Under the pieces are notes generated by a model. The model was given only the letters and a program-made list of their open reading frames with translations, was not told the DNA's origin and ran no database searches. A stretch of 64,000 nt of DNA from Gymnopilus junonius (lineage: Eukaryota > Basidiomycota > Agaricomycetes > Agaricales > Galerinaceae). The number at the start of each line of letters is the position of its first letter. Positions within the stretch are counted from its first letter, which is position 1. The stretch spans positions 1-64,000 of the forward strand of contig JADNYJ010000038.1 of assembly GCA_015501075.1 (NCBI GenBank). Direction: 5' to 3'. Positions 25,965 to 37,183 of the stretch are shown here, piece by piece. The position numbers and the translations under genes were made by a program.

Positions 25965-27107
25965 ATCATTCTTGTCGTATCTTTGTTTTCAACGCTCAGT
26001 TAAAATCGACCGCTTCTTCCTATCTCCTACGCCGGGATGCCCTGTCTAATAGGTTGATATTTGATGACTAGCTAATTAATTTCGACGGTCCTGTGTCAGA
26101 GTGCTTCACATTCTAATATACTTGAGGCCGTTGTGGAGTTGGCTACTTATGTCCTTGAGACCCAGCCAGAATTTATGGATATTAAAGATATATCGACTTT
26201 TGTATGATAGAAGTACAGAAGTGTCCCCGTCTTATTCGTCAGTTGCACTATCCTTGATCGGAGTTTGATTCGACGGTGAGTTTGAAACGGGCCCATTTCT
26301 ACACCTCTAATTCACTCCCAGGTCCTGAAAAAATTGCAATAAATACCTCAACATGTTATCTCCATGCATGTGCACTAAGTTTTGCGAAAACATAAAGAGG
26401 GGGAGAGAAAGTCCAGACATACAAAGTTCATTACACCAAATAAGGTAAATGTAACATGGTTGTTTACTAGATCTAGTCAGATCCTGCAAACCAATTAACA
26501 TGAAACTTGGTAGAAAGTTTTAAAACACTTATGCCACTAATAATCTAAAATTACAAGGCAACCGCTGAAGTATTGACTTGCAAAAGTTACAAATACCGTC
26601 TGAGGCGCATTTTGCAGTGACAAAGCGTGACGATCCCCTGCGAAAGTTCGTCTCACGCCCCCACTAAATCAATCGTGACATACCGTGACGGCCATTTCAA
26701 TCTCGCGGAAACCCTCTAACACTTCCCACAGCAAATTTTCAGCTCAATTTTATTGGCAAGCTTGTTCAAAACTAAAAGTTGTATCTCTGTATTAAACTTC
26801 AGCTTACGGTGTGTAGTTGATGATTTTATAATGATTTTTCTTTCACGTGGTTTCAAACCCCGACGAAGCATACACACCAAGGTTTACTATACAAAGGCCT
26901 TTAAATTCGAACAAAAGTTTGAATCCTATCTGCTGCGAGATTCCTCTGCATTTGAAATTTAAAGACCTTTAAATTTATTTATAGAAATATAAAGGGTCCT
27001 TTTATTTCAACTGCGAAGAAATTCCACAGCTGTCTCCATACTTGAAATATTTCATTCAGATTTAGATACCCTTTATATTGCTAAGCTTCCGGTGTGATAG
27101 TAGTCTG
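25965..27107. other. AT-rich intergenic region containing a dispersed repeat
   Basis: No gene seen in 1.1 kb between the convergent NOP2 and PalI genes. The only recognised element is the GTCACG-type repeat at 26590-26716. The part from 26730 to 27080 is very AT-rich with several TTTAAA words. Confidence 0.5.
26590..26716 (-). repeat. Dispersed repeat, copy 2 (inverted relative to copy 1)
   Basis: Read on the minus strand this begins GCGAGATTGAAATGGCCGTC and continues with the paired GTCACG words and CGTCACGCTTTGTCAC, mirroring the blocks at 1-118. Divergence between copies is substantial, so the element is not recent. Confidence 0.55.
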
Positions 27108-28147
27108 TTATTGTGGCTCGACTAAGCGATCAATCAGTAGGCAGGCGTTTTCCTGTAGAAAAAGGTAGTGATTAAAAAGCCCCGGGAGTGGTCTAGATTT
27201 TGGATACCGGCCAAAGCTTCTCCTTCCACATGCAAAGACACCATAACATGCTCCGATCATGGAAAACCAGAGGCTAAGCGTTGCGCCGAGCGTCATCCAC
27301 ACCTGGAGAACACATTTCGAAGTTCGTCTGAGAAAATGGCATAATCTAGAAATAGAACGAGTAGCTCACCGAATTACCCCAAACCAGGTCAAGTTCTCCG
27401 TGGGTTGCATTGTGTACATGCTTCCGAGCCACAGCGACAAAGATGAGGTCGATCAGGAAAACCAGAGTTGTAAAAAAGGCGGCCAAGTTCCCTAGGACAA
27501 CTGTAAGGAGAGAGGGTGACCTCGATGTGCCATTTGATCCGCGCCGGAGTATAAAGAGAGAAGTCAACAAAGTCAGAAAGGTCAGGCCGCAGGCTGAGAG
27601 GTGTCAATCGGGTAGTCAGACTTGTTGGCGATAAGGACACACCGATGGGATGAAGCACGAGGGCAGCTGTCGTCGTACGAGATATTAGGTTCTGCACTTC
27701 AGTAGCGTGTCTATACTTAGGTGGAGGAGACTGAGCACAAGACGATATCACACAACGTTTAACTCTTACAGAGCGTTGGCTACAGTGCTGTCGAAGGTGT
27801 AGCCCAGATGAGATTTTGAACACTCGGCGCTGGAATTTCGGTCGAATGCGAGAATACTAGATGCGATGATTGTTGGCTTATCGTATTTGGACACTAGATA
27901 GGTATGTGAGAACGCACGAGACATCTACTGCCGATGTGCAATAGCCCCATAGGCCGAACTTGACCGTTCCAGTCACACCCCCTCTGAGAAGGCTGGATGT
28001 GGCGTTTGCAGATAGTTTAAAGAGGTAGACTGTTCTGATGATAGGCACGGAAAGAGATACGAGGAGCAGAAGCAAAAAAGCAATGAAAAGTAGGACAGGG
28101 ACGAGTGCAATGGTAAACATAGAGACAAGGGAACCGTTTGGGGCCAT
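27108..28147 (-). CDS. SUR7/PalI family four-TM membrane protein
   Basis: Member of the fungal PalI/Rim9/SUR7 group: plasma-membrane proteins of eisosomes or pH signalling. Span 1 is FTIALVPVLLFIAFLLLLLV. The extracellular loop has the family signature FGLWGYCTS and then ECSKSHLGYTFD, with paired Cys. Spans 2-4 follow: ALVLHPI with GLTFLTLLTSLFIL; NLAAFFTTLVFLIDLIFVAV; and WMTLGATLSLWFSMIGACYG. The tail is short. All five introns join in frame, one requiring an acceptor at GTATAG rather than the earlier CAG. The stop is at 27108. Whether this is a Rim9/PalI pH sensor component or another SUR7 protein cannot be told, since the long C-terminal tail of PalI is absent. Confidence 0.85.
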
Positions 28148-28973
28148 GCATCTTTATAAGCGACTCATGGAGAAGAGGCCCCATTGTATACTAGCTTTAA
28201 AGCAGTGTTCCTCCTCGTGTTTGGACAATGGCCGGGAATAGACACGGCGATGTCAAGCGATGGGCGCTAACGAGGACAAAAGGACGGAGGACCCTGACGA
28301 CAGGAAGCATACAGGAAAGTAAGTAAGTATGGAGGACACGATTAGAACTACGATATGTAAAGCGGAGTGGGAGGGTTTGTTTTCCGTTCATCTGCAGAAT
28401 GCCACTTGGCTGGGACACCGCCAATCAGGAAGAATTGGCGTGTGAGAGAGTGGAAACAAGGTTGAATGGCTTCACGTGCAACATAATATAATATAATACC
28501 TCCAGACATTTGGAATAGATTTTAAGCTGTGACGTGATTTCGGAGCTGAAAAAAGAAGGTTCGAAATGGAGTGACAGGGGTCATGTGGGATGGGAGTGGT
28601 CTGACAAGGAGAATATTTAAGAAACGAGGAGAGGCTGGTGGACGACAGAGACAGCAGCAAAGAGGACAAGGAGACAGGGAGGGAGGGCAGAGGGGATATG
28701 GTGCCCAGAAGCCGTCCAAGAACGGATCGGAAGCGATGGAACATAGCGACGACCCTGAGCCAGTCGCCAAACAAGAAGCAAACAGATAGAAGCAAATAAA
28801 AAGAGTCAGAGCCCATCCAGTCGCTATCCTTCCTTCCTAATTTCTCTCAACTCCCATCTTTGGGCCATCTTTCTTTCTCTCTCTATCTTTATATTTTCCT
28901 GTATGTATCTCCTTCTTTCTTCTTCCTCCTTCTTCCTCACTCCTCGTCCCAGCTCACGTCGCGTCCTGCAATA
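28148..28973. other. Intergenic with strand-asymmetric purine and pyrimidine tracts
   Basis: Divergent promoter region between the PalI-type gene and the Ala/Pro/Glu-rich gene. From about 28610 to 28705 the plus strand is strongly purine-rich (GA/GGA words). From about 28825 to 28965, immediately before the ATG, it is almost pure C/T. Pyrimidine-rich leaders of this kind are common before highly expressed fungal genes. Open frames here are by-products of these tracts. Confidence 0.5.
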
Positions 28974-30060
28974 ATGTCTGCCCCCGAAGCCACCGCTGCC
29001 CCCGTCGTTGCTCCCGTTGAGGAAGTCAAGCCCGCTGAGTCCGCTCCCGTCGTCGAGGCTCCCAAGGCTGAGGAGCCCGCTCCTACCTCGGTATGTTTTC
29101 TGTCCTTTTCTTCTCCATTTCATTTCTTAAAATAGTCTCCTCTAAAGACCGAGGCTCCTGCTCCCGCTGAGCCTGCCCCTGAGGCCGCTCCCGAGTCTGC
29201 TCCCGAGGCCACTGCCACTGAAGAGCCCGCCAAGGAGGAAAGCAAACCTGTTGGTCCCCTTTTTCTTTTATGTCTTGCAATTTCCATCTGATGGGTCTTG
29301 ATACAGGCCGAACCTGAGGCCAAGAAGGAGGAAAGGCCCAAGAGCCCCAGCTTGCTCTCCAAGCTGCTCGCTCCTTTCAAGCATGAAAAGACCAAGACCG
29401 AGAAGAAGGTGAAGGAGAAGAGCCCCAAGAAGGAGAAGAAGGAAGAAGCCAAGGTAAAATTTTTACCTCATAGTTTTTCTCTTGATCGCATGCTCATCCT
29501 GTTGTTAGGCTGCCGCGCCTCCCACTGAGGAGCCTGCCAAGGAAGAGCCTACCACTGAGGCTCCTGCTCCTGAAGCTGCCAAGGAGGAGGCTGTTGAGCC
29601 CGCTAAGGAGACGTGAGTTTTTTTCCCGCTCGTATGTCAAGTATATTGGCTTATTTTTCCCCTAGTGAGACTGCTGTTCCTACCGCTGAAGCTCCTGCCA
29701 CTGAGGAGGTCAAGGAGGACAAGGTTCGTTGCATGTCGTTGGTTCTATAGGAATTTTTTTCTTAGTTTTCGATAGAAGGAAGAGAAGAAGGAGGACAAGA
29801 AGGAAGCCAAGGCCGCTAAAGTTGGTCGTCGTCTCTCTGCTCGCGTCGGTGACTTCTTCAAGTCCAAGCCCAAGGCTGAGGTTGCAACCCCTGCCAAGGT
29901 TGATGAGCACCCTCCCAAGATTGATGAGCCCGCCCCTGTTGCACCTCTGGAGAACCCTGCTTCTGAGTCCACCCCTGCTCCTGAAACAACAACGGAAGAA
30001 CCTGCCAAGCCTGTGGAGGCTGCTCCTGCTGCCGCCCCTGTCGTCGCTGCTGCTGCGTAA
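28974..30060 (+). CDS. Ala/Pro/Glu/Lys-rich disordered protein
   Basis: Six exons encode about 265 residues that are almost entirely low-complexity: alternating acidic APEE(A/P) stretches and Lys-rich stretches (KKVKEKSPKKEKKEEAK). It begins MSAPEATAAPVVAPVEE and ends APAAAPVVAAAA with TAA at 30058-30060. Two short segments stand apart: SLLSKLLAPFKHEKTK and VGRRLSARVGDFFKSKPK. Both are amphipathic, basic, with a hydrophobic-x-x-F-(K/F)K end, and could bind membranes or nucleic acid. Codon choice is narrow (GCC/GCT, GAG, AAG, CCC), suggesting strong expression. No known family recognised. Confidence 0.75.
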
Positions 30061-30549
30061 GCGACCTAGATACCCGTTTTGGCATGATCTTTTCTGATTT
30101 TCGACGACTTTCACGAGCATCGTTCAAGTTACCCACCTTTTTTTTTGTCTTGCCCTTCTACACATACCACAATTCGTACTTCGGATTCATACCGTTTAGG
30201 CAGTGTTTGCTTATGATACCGTCGGATGGGTTCCCTTTGCTTTTCTTTCTTTTCATGATGTTTACGACTAGTCGCATTTGCCGCCTTTATACCTAATACT
30301 CGATCCATTCACATACCACCCTAAATACCCTGTAGTGCTTTCATTGGATCGTGCTCTCTCTCCTCTCATTTAGGTCCCTTAATACATTGGTTTTTCTTCT
30401 TTCAGAACACTAGTGATTCTGGATTTTGAGTCGGATAAAGAAGCTGGAAATCTGACAGTGCCTATTACAGTAAATGTGAGGTGTGAGTCATTGTTTTGGA
30501 TTAGATTTTATTTAGAAGGTCTCGATCGACTTCATCACGTTCCCCCGAA
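30061..30549. other. Intergenic before eIF2B epsilon
   Basis: T-rich 3' region of the previous gene and promoter of GCD6. No gene seen. Confidence 0.45.
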
Positions 30550-33500
30550 ATGGCTTCAAAGTCTGCAAGTGCAGGTAAAGAGAAACTGATAGACGGGGAA
30601 GAGGAGGTCCTCCAAGCCGTCATTCTTGCTGATAGTTTCAATAAACGATTCCGCCCCTTGACGACCCAAAAACCTCGAGTAAGAAAACATCTGTTGTCTC
30701 TGCCTGTATCATGACCTATCGTCGTTATTATAGTGCCTACTACCCATCTGCAATGCGCCACTACTCGATTGGACATTTGAGAGTTTGGCCCTGGCTGGCG
30801 TTCAAGAAGTCTTTGTAATATGCAGATCTCACGCTGAACTCGTCAAAGAGGCGATCAAGTAAGGGACTTTTTTTTGGCTACCTCTCTCGTTCCAAACCTC
30901 CAACGCTTTTGTTGTCCAGGGAGTCGAAATGGTCCAAACCAGGATCTGGAATGAAGATCGTGCCCATTATGACAGCCAAGGAGACTTTTTCGCCTGGGGA
31001 TGCTATGCGGGATATCTACACCAGAGGATTGGTGACTAGCGATTTTGTACTCGTTATGGGTGACCTGGTCAGCAACATTCGAATCGACGAAGTTGTGCGC
31101 GTTCACAAGGAGCGTAGAAAGACGAACAATAACGCAATCATGACGATGGTCGTGAAAGAGACCGGTGCCAGGCATCGGACGAGGTGTGTTGTGTCTGCAT
31201 ATCCTCTTTGGATGCTCTCAATAACGTGTGCTGTACAGACCTCGTGGTGAATCCTCTGTCTTTGTACTAGACCCAGAAACGTCGGAATGTTTGCATTACG
31301 AGCATGTACAGGGATACCCCAGGACGAAAGTCGTCAATATACCACGCGAGATTTTGGAGGCCCACCCCGAGGTTGACATTCGCAATGACCTACTCGATTG
31401 TTCCATAGATGTTTGCTCAGTAGAGGTGTGTGTAGCATTTCTCTTGCTTCTACCCAAGGCTTGCTGAAAACTATTCATATAGGTACCTTCTCTATTCCAA
31501 GATAACTTTGACTACCTCGATATTCGCCGCGACTTTGTGCATGGAATCCTGACATCTGACATTCTCCTGAAAAATATATACTGCTACATCGCGGAAGAAG
31601 GCTACGCCGCTCGTGTGCAAGACACACACAGCTACGACTCTATCAGGTATGTACCCTTTACTCTGACATTGTCATGTCACCATCCTGGCATTGCGGAAAA
31701 CACTTACGACATCGCTTGATTTGATCTGATTTCGTAGCAAAGACATTCTTTCAAGATGGACGTTCCCCTTAGTTCCCGACGACAATCACCCTGGAGGACA
31801 TATCTACGAACACACGCGCGGTAACCGATACATTGCAAAGGATAACACTGTCGTTCTCGCGAGGTATGAGGGTTAATCCCATCTTAATTCCATTTGTTTT
31901 GTCTCATACCAAAATACACCATTCGCTTTTCGCAGGACCTGCAATATCGGCACCAACACACTGATCGGATCCTCAACAAAAGTCTCAGAAAATGTCACAC
32001 TCATTGCCTCCGTGATCGGCCAGAATTGCACCATTGGGGCGAGCTCAACCATCAACAACTCGTATGTCTTTGAAGACACGGTCATTGGTGCCAATTGCAC
32101 TGTTGAGAAAAGTATAATTGGCGCTGGCGTACAGATAAAGGACGGGTCGCACGTCCAGAAAGGTTCATTAATTGCAGATGGAGTTATAATTGGACCTAAT
32201 GCGCGTCTGGAACCTTTTGAAAGACTGTCGACAAGACGGAAGGAAGCTGATATCGAGAGTGACGATGACGATGACTCTGATGTGGATGAAGTTGAAGCTA
32301 GTGAGTAAATTTCTCGTAGCGCAGCCCTGTTTCGCATACACCGATGCTCATGTCCTCAAAAGATCAAGATTCAGTAGACAAGACAACCCTTGGACCAGAT
32401 ACAAACGCAATTGTTTGGCCAAGAGGTCCCCCGGACGAAGAAGATGACGAAGAGGGCCCGGAAAATTATAGAAACCAACGTTTTATGCGCCTTGGTGTGT
32501 AATTTGGGCTTTTCTTTCCCATGAGGAGCAAGACTAATTGAATTGAATCAACCTCTCTCTGTCGCTCTATTAACAGGCGATAATGCATCCGATCTTGATG
32601 TCTCTGATGAAGACGAAGACTCGTCAAGTGAAGAGGAGACATCCACTGAAGACGAGGACGACTTCCATGATCGTGAATCACTATCGGAGCTGTCAGATGT
32701 GTCAATACATGTTCCCGCCATCTCAGGTATGATGGCGGACGACGAATTCCGTACAGAGGTCACACAGTCACTGGAGCGCGCCTTTGCAGAGGGCCACTCC
32801 GTAGATAATGCGGCCGTGGAGTTGAAGACGCTGCGGATGGCGAGTAATGTCCCACTGACGCGTGTAAAGGAGGCGGTGGTGACAGCTATTGTGGAAAAAA
32901 TTACACTGGTCGACGGTGACGCAGCGACGCAGCGCAAGGAAATTTCAAGTGTCATCGGCCGTTGGGGAGAACTGATCAACAAAATTGGAGGCGTTGATCC
33001 CGTGGAGACTGTTAGCATTTTACAGGTAAGATTTGCTGTCCAACAGTCTGCTCGAGGCATACTGATTGTTGAACGATAACTTTGCGCAGGCGCACTGTGC
33101 TGCTTCTCCTCGCATGCCATTATTTGGACAAATTCTCGCTGCCCTCTATCAGGAAGATATTGTTGAGGAGGATGACATCCGTTTATGGCACGCCCTTCCT
33201 GATTCAAAGGGACAAGATCGCAAGGAAGGTGTTGAGACTGAGAATTTCCAAAAATGTTGGATGATTGGGTCCCATATGATTCAGCAATTCGACGCACAGG
33301 AAAGTGAGACGGAGAGTGAAGAGTCGTCCGAAGAGGAAGCAGAACCTCCCCGCAAGACCGGGGCGCCCTCCGTCAATCCAAAGTCAAAAGAGTCCTCTGA
33401 CGATGAGGATGGCAGCTCTGCAGCACTGAAGGTATAGATGGGGGAGAAAGCGAATCCCCGAGCGAGGGTGTGAGCGCGAGTGAAACTTCTAGCACGCATC

Positions 33501-33553
33501 CAAGCACGAACACAAGTGAAGACGAAGATGATAGCGAGGCAACCGACGAATAG
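30550..33553 (+). CDS. GCD6: Translation initiation factor eIF2B subunit epsilon
   Basis: Catalytic subunit of the guanine-nucleotide exchange factor for eIF2. The N-terminal nucleotidyltransferase-like domain starts LQAVILADSFNKRFRPLTTQ and continues VCLLPICNAPLLDWTFE and DFVLVMGDLVSNI. Left-handed beta-helix hexapeptides follow (NIGTNTLIGSSTKVSENV, IGQNCTIGASSTINNSYV, IIGAGVQIKDGSHV). An acidic linker precedes the C-terminal W2/HEAT domain (FRTEVTQSLERAFAEGHS through FQKCWMIGSHMIQQFD), which carries the exchange activity. As sequenced the frame stops at 33437 after SSAALKV. One more A or G near 33429-33432 continues it into an acidic Ser/Glu tail ending EATDE at 33553. About nine introns. 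Confidence 0.93.
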
Positions 33554-33709
33554 ATTGGTACTGAATTGGGTACTGTATGCTACAAAAACTCAGTTTCGAA
33601 ATTACTGAATTAATGTCCGAGTAATGGTATCTCATGAATGTAGTGTATGTTACAATGGGCCCGTGGTGAGTCGTAAGAGCACTACAACGTCTCAAATCCT
33701 GAGCCGTTG

Positions 33710-34095
33710 TCAGTATTTCAAGATGATATACAAGGCTAAAAGAAAGGTCAGTGGCTAAGATATGGGATGAAGATGACTGAAAGACGTGCCATGAATTATT
33801 CCTGGACTAATTAGGTGCAAGTCAGTTACATATTGGCAAATGACCTTGTTGGAGACTCACATATAACCCAATATGGTGAGAAGTATATTGATCAACTGTA
33901 CGACGATGAGCAGGGTAAGAGAGGTGTTCTCTAAGACATTGACTTACGAGATCGGCACCGCAGCCCCTTTCTAGGAACACGCCTAGAGGCGGGAGCAGGA
34001 TTGCGAGCAGGATCTGGGGAGAAAGTGAATAAAGAAGGAAGAGAAGAGAGAGATAGGGGGCATACTTTGCAGATGTCTGTGCCGGTGAAAGCCAT
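33710..34095 (-). CDS. PMP3: Pmp3/Ric1-type proteolipid, 57 residues, four exons
   Basis: Small plasma-membrane proteolipid that affects membrane potential and salt tolerance in yeast. The protein joins as MAFTGTDICKILLAILLPPL, GVFLERGCGADL, LINILLTILGYIPGIIHALY and IILKY: two spans, the LPP and GCGADL family signatures, and full normal length. Exon 4 (33710-33735) is only 26 bases. The third intron (33736-33789) begins GCACGT, so it is a GC-AG intron; no GT donor gives the conserved HALY sequence. The gene is too split to appear as an open frame. Divergent from kynurenine formamidase with 62 bases between start codons. Confidence 0.92.
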
Positions 34096-34146
34096 GGTTG
34101 CGCAGAAAGAAAGCAAGACCCGGCTTAAGTAGGAGGAATGGACAAG

Positions 34147-34154
34147 TGACGTCA
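34147..34154. promoter_or_regulatory. CRE-like palindrome TGACGTCA
   Basis: A perfect TGACGTCA sits inside the 62-base gap between the divergent PMP3 and formamidase start codons, 3 bases before the formamidase ATG chosen here. This position could mean that translation starts at a later Met (34182 or later). Confidence 0.4.
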
Positions 34155-34157
34155 GTG

Positions 34158-35047
34158 ATGTACGGTTGGTCGCAATCTATGACGATGCAAAACATTGGGT
34201 ACATGCCAAGCGATGATGCTCTGCGGCAGTTGGATGTGTACTGGCCAGAGCAGTCCTCAAGGAGCACTCCTGGCCCGTTGATCTGCTTTGTACATGGCGG
34301 TGCTTGGAGATCGTAAGTCAGATCTGCCATCTAATCCATCTCATCTTGCCGTCCCTCATCTATCCATCCCAGCGAGGACAAGCGTGACCATGCCCAGCTC
34401 GCCCGCCATCTCGTCACCGCCACCGCCTGTCCAGTTGCCGTCCCAAATTACCGCCTCACACCCTCTGCCAATACAGATCCCTCCTTTCATCATCCCATCC
34501 ATGCCGAGGACATCCTTCACTTCCTCCAGTTCGTCACAAACTGGCAAGACCCCCCCTTCTCCTTCGACAAACACTCTCTCTTCCTCATTGGCCATAGCTG
34601 CAGCGCCCATATGCTTGCCTCGATTTTTCTCACTCAAGCTCTGTTACTCCTAGCTTGACTCCTGCCCAAGCACTCATCGACTCGGTCAAGGGCATCATCC
34701 TGTCCGAAGGCATTTACGACATAGATACTCTACTGGCAAGCTTCCCATCCTATCGCGATTGGTTCATACAACCTACCTTTGGTCCTTCCGAGTCCTACGC
34801 CAAATTTTCGGTCCTCGGCTATCCGCTGAGGTCCCCTTCCAATATTTATTGGCTATTACTCCATTCCAAAGGCGACACCCTTGTTGATCTTCCTCAGACC
34901 GAAGCAATGCACAATTATCTCTTGCATATATACCCCGAACGGGTTTCCATCAACACAGACGATCTTACAGATGAGCACAATGCGATTCTCCGCACCGATA
35001 TTTACGTCAAGATAGTCAGCAATTTTATTGCTAAATTTATATTATAA
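34158..35047 (+). CDS. BNA7: Kynurenine formamidase, apparent frameshift
   Basis: Alpha/beta-hydrolase that converts N-formylkynurenine to kynurenine, step 2 of tryptophan breakdown. Features: LRQLDVYWPEQ strand, oxyanion motif FVHGGAWRS, VAVPNYRLTP, nucleophile elbow LIGHSCSAHM (Ser in GHSCS; the usual sequence is GHSAG), acid LHSKGDTLVD and catalytic His LTDEHNAILRT. One intron after the HGGAW motif. Near 34635 a base seems missing: as sequenced the second exon stops at 34654; with an extra C the protein runs SIFLTPSSVTPSLTPAQALI into the C-terminal half, which is fully conserved. Placement next to kynureninase and kynurenine 3-monooxygenase supports the assignment. Start uncertain among three early Met codons. 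Confidence 0.88.
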
Positions 35048-35093
35048 TTTGTTTTTTTCTGCTGAACCCATGCACGTCTATCATTCTGCTTCT

Positions 35094-36913
35094 CTATACG
35101 TTTGCCTGTGCTATAGAAGCGATAACTTGTTCCAGAACCCGAGCGGCGTGTTCGCAATCCTTCAACGTATTATACAAAGGTGCAGGAGCCAGGCGGATTA
35201 CATCGGGCTCCCTTTCGTCCCCGATGACCCCATTTTTCGACAAAAAATCGAAAACTATCCTCATGCTACCCGATCCAACAGGTAGGAAAAGCAACGACAG
35301 CTGTGCTCCGCGATGCGAGGGTTCCTCAGGCGTGATAATCGTAAATCTTGCCTTTGTCACATTCTGCTGTGCTTCGTTCGGCGGAATAAAGTATTTCGAC
35401 TGCTTTAAAACCTTCTCCAGAGCGCCAGTAAGCTGGACAGAGCGTTCTCTAATAGGGCCCATCATCCCAACTTTTTTAAATACTCGTAAAGACCCGAGAA
35501 GAGAGGCCACCGCCAGGGCAGACGGATTGGACTGCTGAAACCCTTGCGCACCTATGATCGGTGAGAATTTCGGGGGCATCTTGAACCGTGTGGACAGCTC
35601 GTGTCCCCACCATCCCGCAAACCTTGGATCATATAAATTCTGGTAGGGTGATAATTCAAAAACAAAACTGACTACTCACTTTGGGCGTTCAACTTCGTGC
35701 CACTTCTCATGAATAAACAGGCCCGCAATGCCTCCTGGACTAGAGTTCAAGTATTTGTAGGTGCAGAATGCCGCAAAATCCACACCCCATTCGTGCAACG
35801 AAAGAGGCACGTTGCCGATGGCATGAGCTAGATCCCAACCGCAAATACAACCCTAAAGTCCATGGAGATCAGCACAAACAGGGCCATCTGAAATAAATTT
35901 CTTGTGCTTGTTTGCCAATTTGATTCACCTTCTCTTGCGCCTTTTTAGTGATTGACTCCATAGGGAACCACTGGCCAGTATAGTACTGGACGCCGCTAAA
36001 TAAAACGAGAGCAATAGCTTCGCCCTCCTTCTCGATGGTCTCAAGAATATCCTCTTCTCTCAGGATGTATTCCCCTTCTCGTGGAGATATTTCCAGAATA
36101 GCTGTCTGCGGGTCGAGACCATGTGCGAGAACCTGCGATGCAAAAGCATACTGTCATTAATAATAAAAATGAGACAGGTCGGTCAGCAAATTCTTGGTTC
36201 AACCGCTTATAAAAGGGACTAGCACACTTGATCCGAGGGAAAGGCATGCGCCTCGCAAAGGATCTTGAATCGGGTAGTGGTTGGTTTGTAAAAGGAGTCC
36301 ATCAAGAGATGCAAATTGTTAGTCAACGTGCCCATACAGGCGACTTCGATTTCATTTGCACCTGTGAGATAGAAGAGTAAGGTCCATCTTGGCGATATCG
36401 TTGGTACATGGGGAAACTAACGCACCAACAAGTTCTGCGAGGAGGGGGTTGACTTCATCGCAGCACCTCACCCAAGGACGATTGTGTGGGTGCGAGAAAT
36501 GACCAGTGACAGCGCTGTGAAATGAATGTCATTTTATATTCACGCCGGCATGAATGAGAGAAAATTAGCAATGAGGCGACGGGGATGAAGGGGAAAGGGT
36601 TCATTAAACCAGCAGCTTCCAAAGAAAATATCCTAGATGCCGAGCGGATATGAATGACTTACCATTTAGCCCATACATCCAACTCTTCTTGGACAAGAAC
36701 AGATGAGGATTTGGACAGAAGGCCAAGGGAGTTCCCACATAAGTATGTGCACTTGCTTTCTAGAGTAGAAGTAGTAAGTCTGAGGATGAACTAGAGGAGC
36801 AATGCCAGAACTGGCGTACTGGTGTCGTTGCACGATGTAGCACCAATATCGGCGTTGGATGGGATGGAAAATTCGTCACTCAAGGGCGCATAGAGGTCCT
36901 GCTTAGACGACAT
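35094..36913 (-). CDS. BNA5: Kynureninase (PLP)
   Basis: Cleaves 3-hydroxykynurenine to 3-hydroxyanthranilate and alanine. Joined exons begin [20 protein letters not shown] and give [59 protein letters not shown], and [13 protein letters not shown] with the PLP-binding Lys. It continues [31 protein letters not shown] and [17 protein letters not shown], ending AQANV at 35094. Eight short introns. The gene is tail-to-tail with formamidase (46 bases apart) and head-to-head with kynurenine 3-monooxygenase (270 bases between starts). No frame problem seen. Confidence 0.95.
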
Positions 36914-37183
36914 ATCGTTGGAAGAAGGAGCGAAGGCGCGTTGACAAGATCCGGTGCATGGGGAGGATTCATGTCTGGCCAGTAGAGATTAGATTACAGA
37001 GCGCAATCTAATCTACTCGACCCGAGTCGACCGGTTAACGCAATCGAGATTATCCATCGTCACATCATCGAAAAATCTCGACTCAGTCTCTCCTGAAGAG
37101 CAGTCTCGATTATGCTGCGGCTGACTACTGCTAAATACGATAGAAGAAGATAACCCTAGTCAACTAGTCATACTTCTATCATC
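36914..37183. promoter_or_regulatory. Shared promoter of kynureninase and kynurenine 3-monooxygenase
   Basis: A 270-base divergent region. It includes the inverted repeat ACTCG-ACC-CGAGT at 37015-37027, overlapping the word CGAGTCGACC (37023-37032), and an oppositely oriented TCGACTC at 37078-37084. These could be binding sites of a shared regulator; that is inference. Confidence 0.45.
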
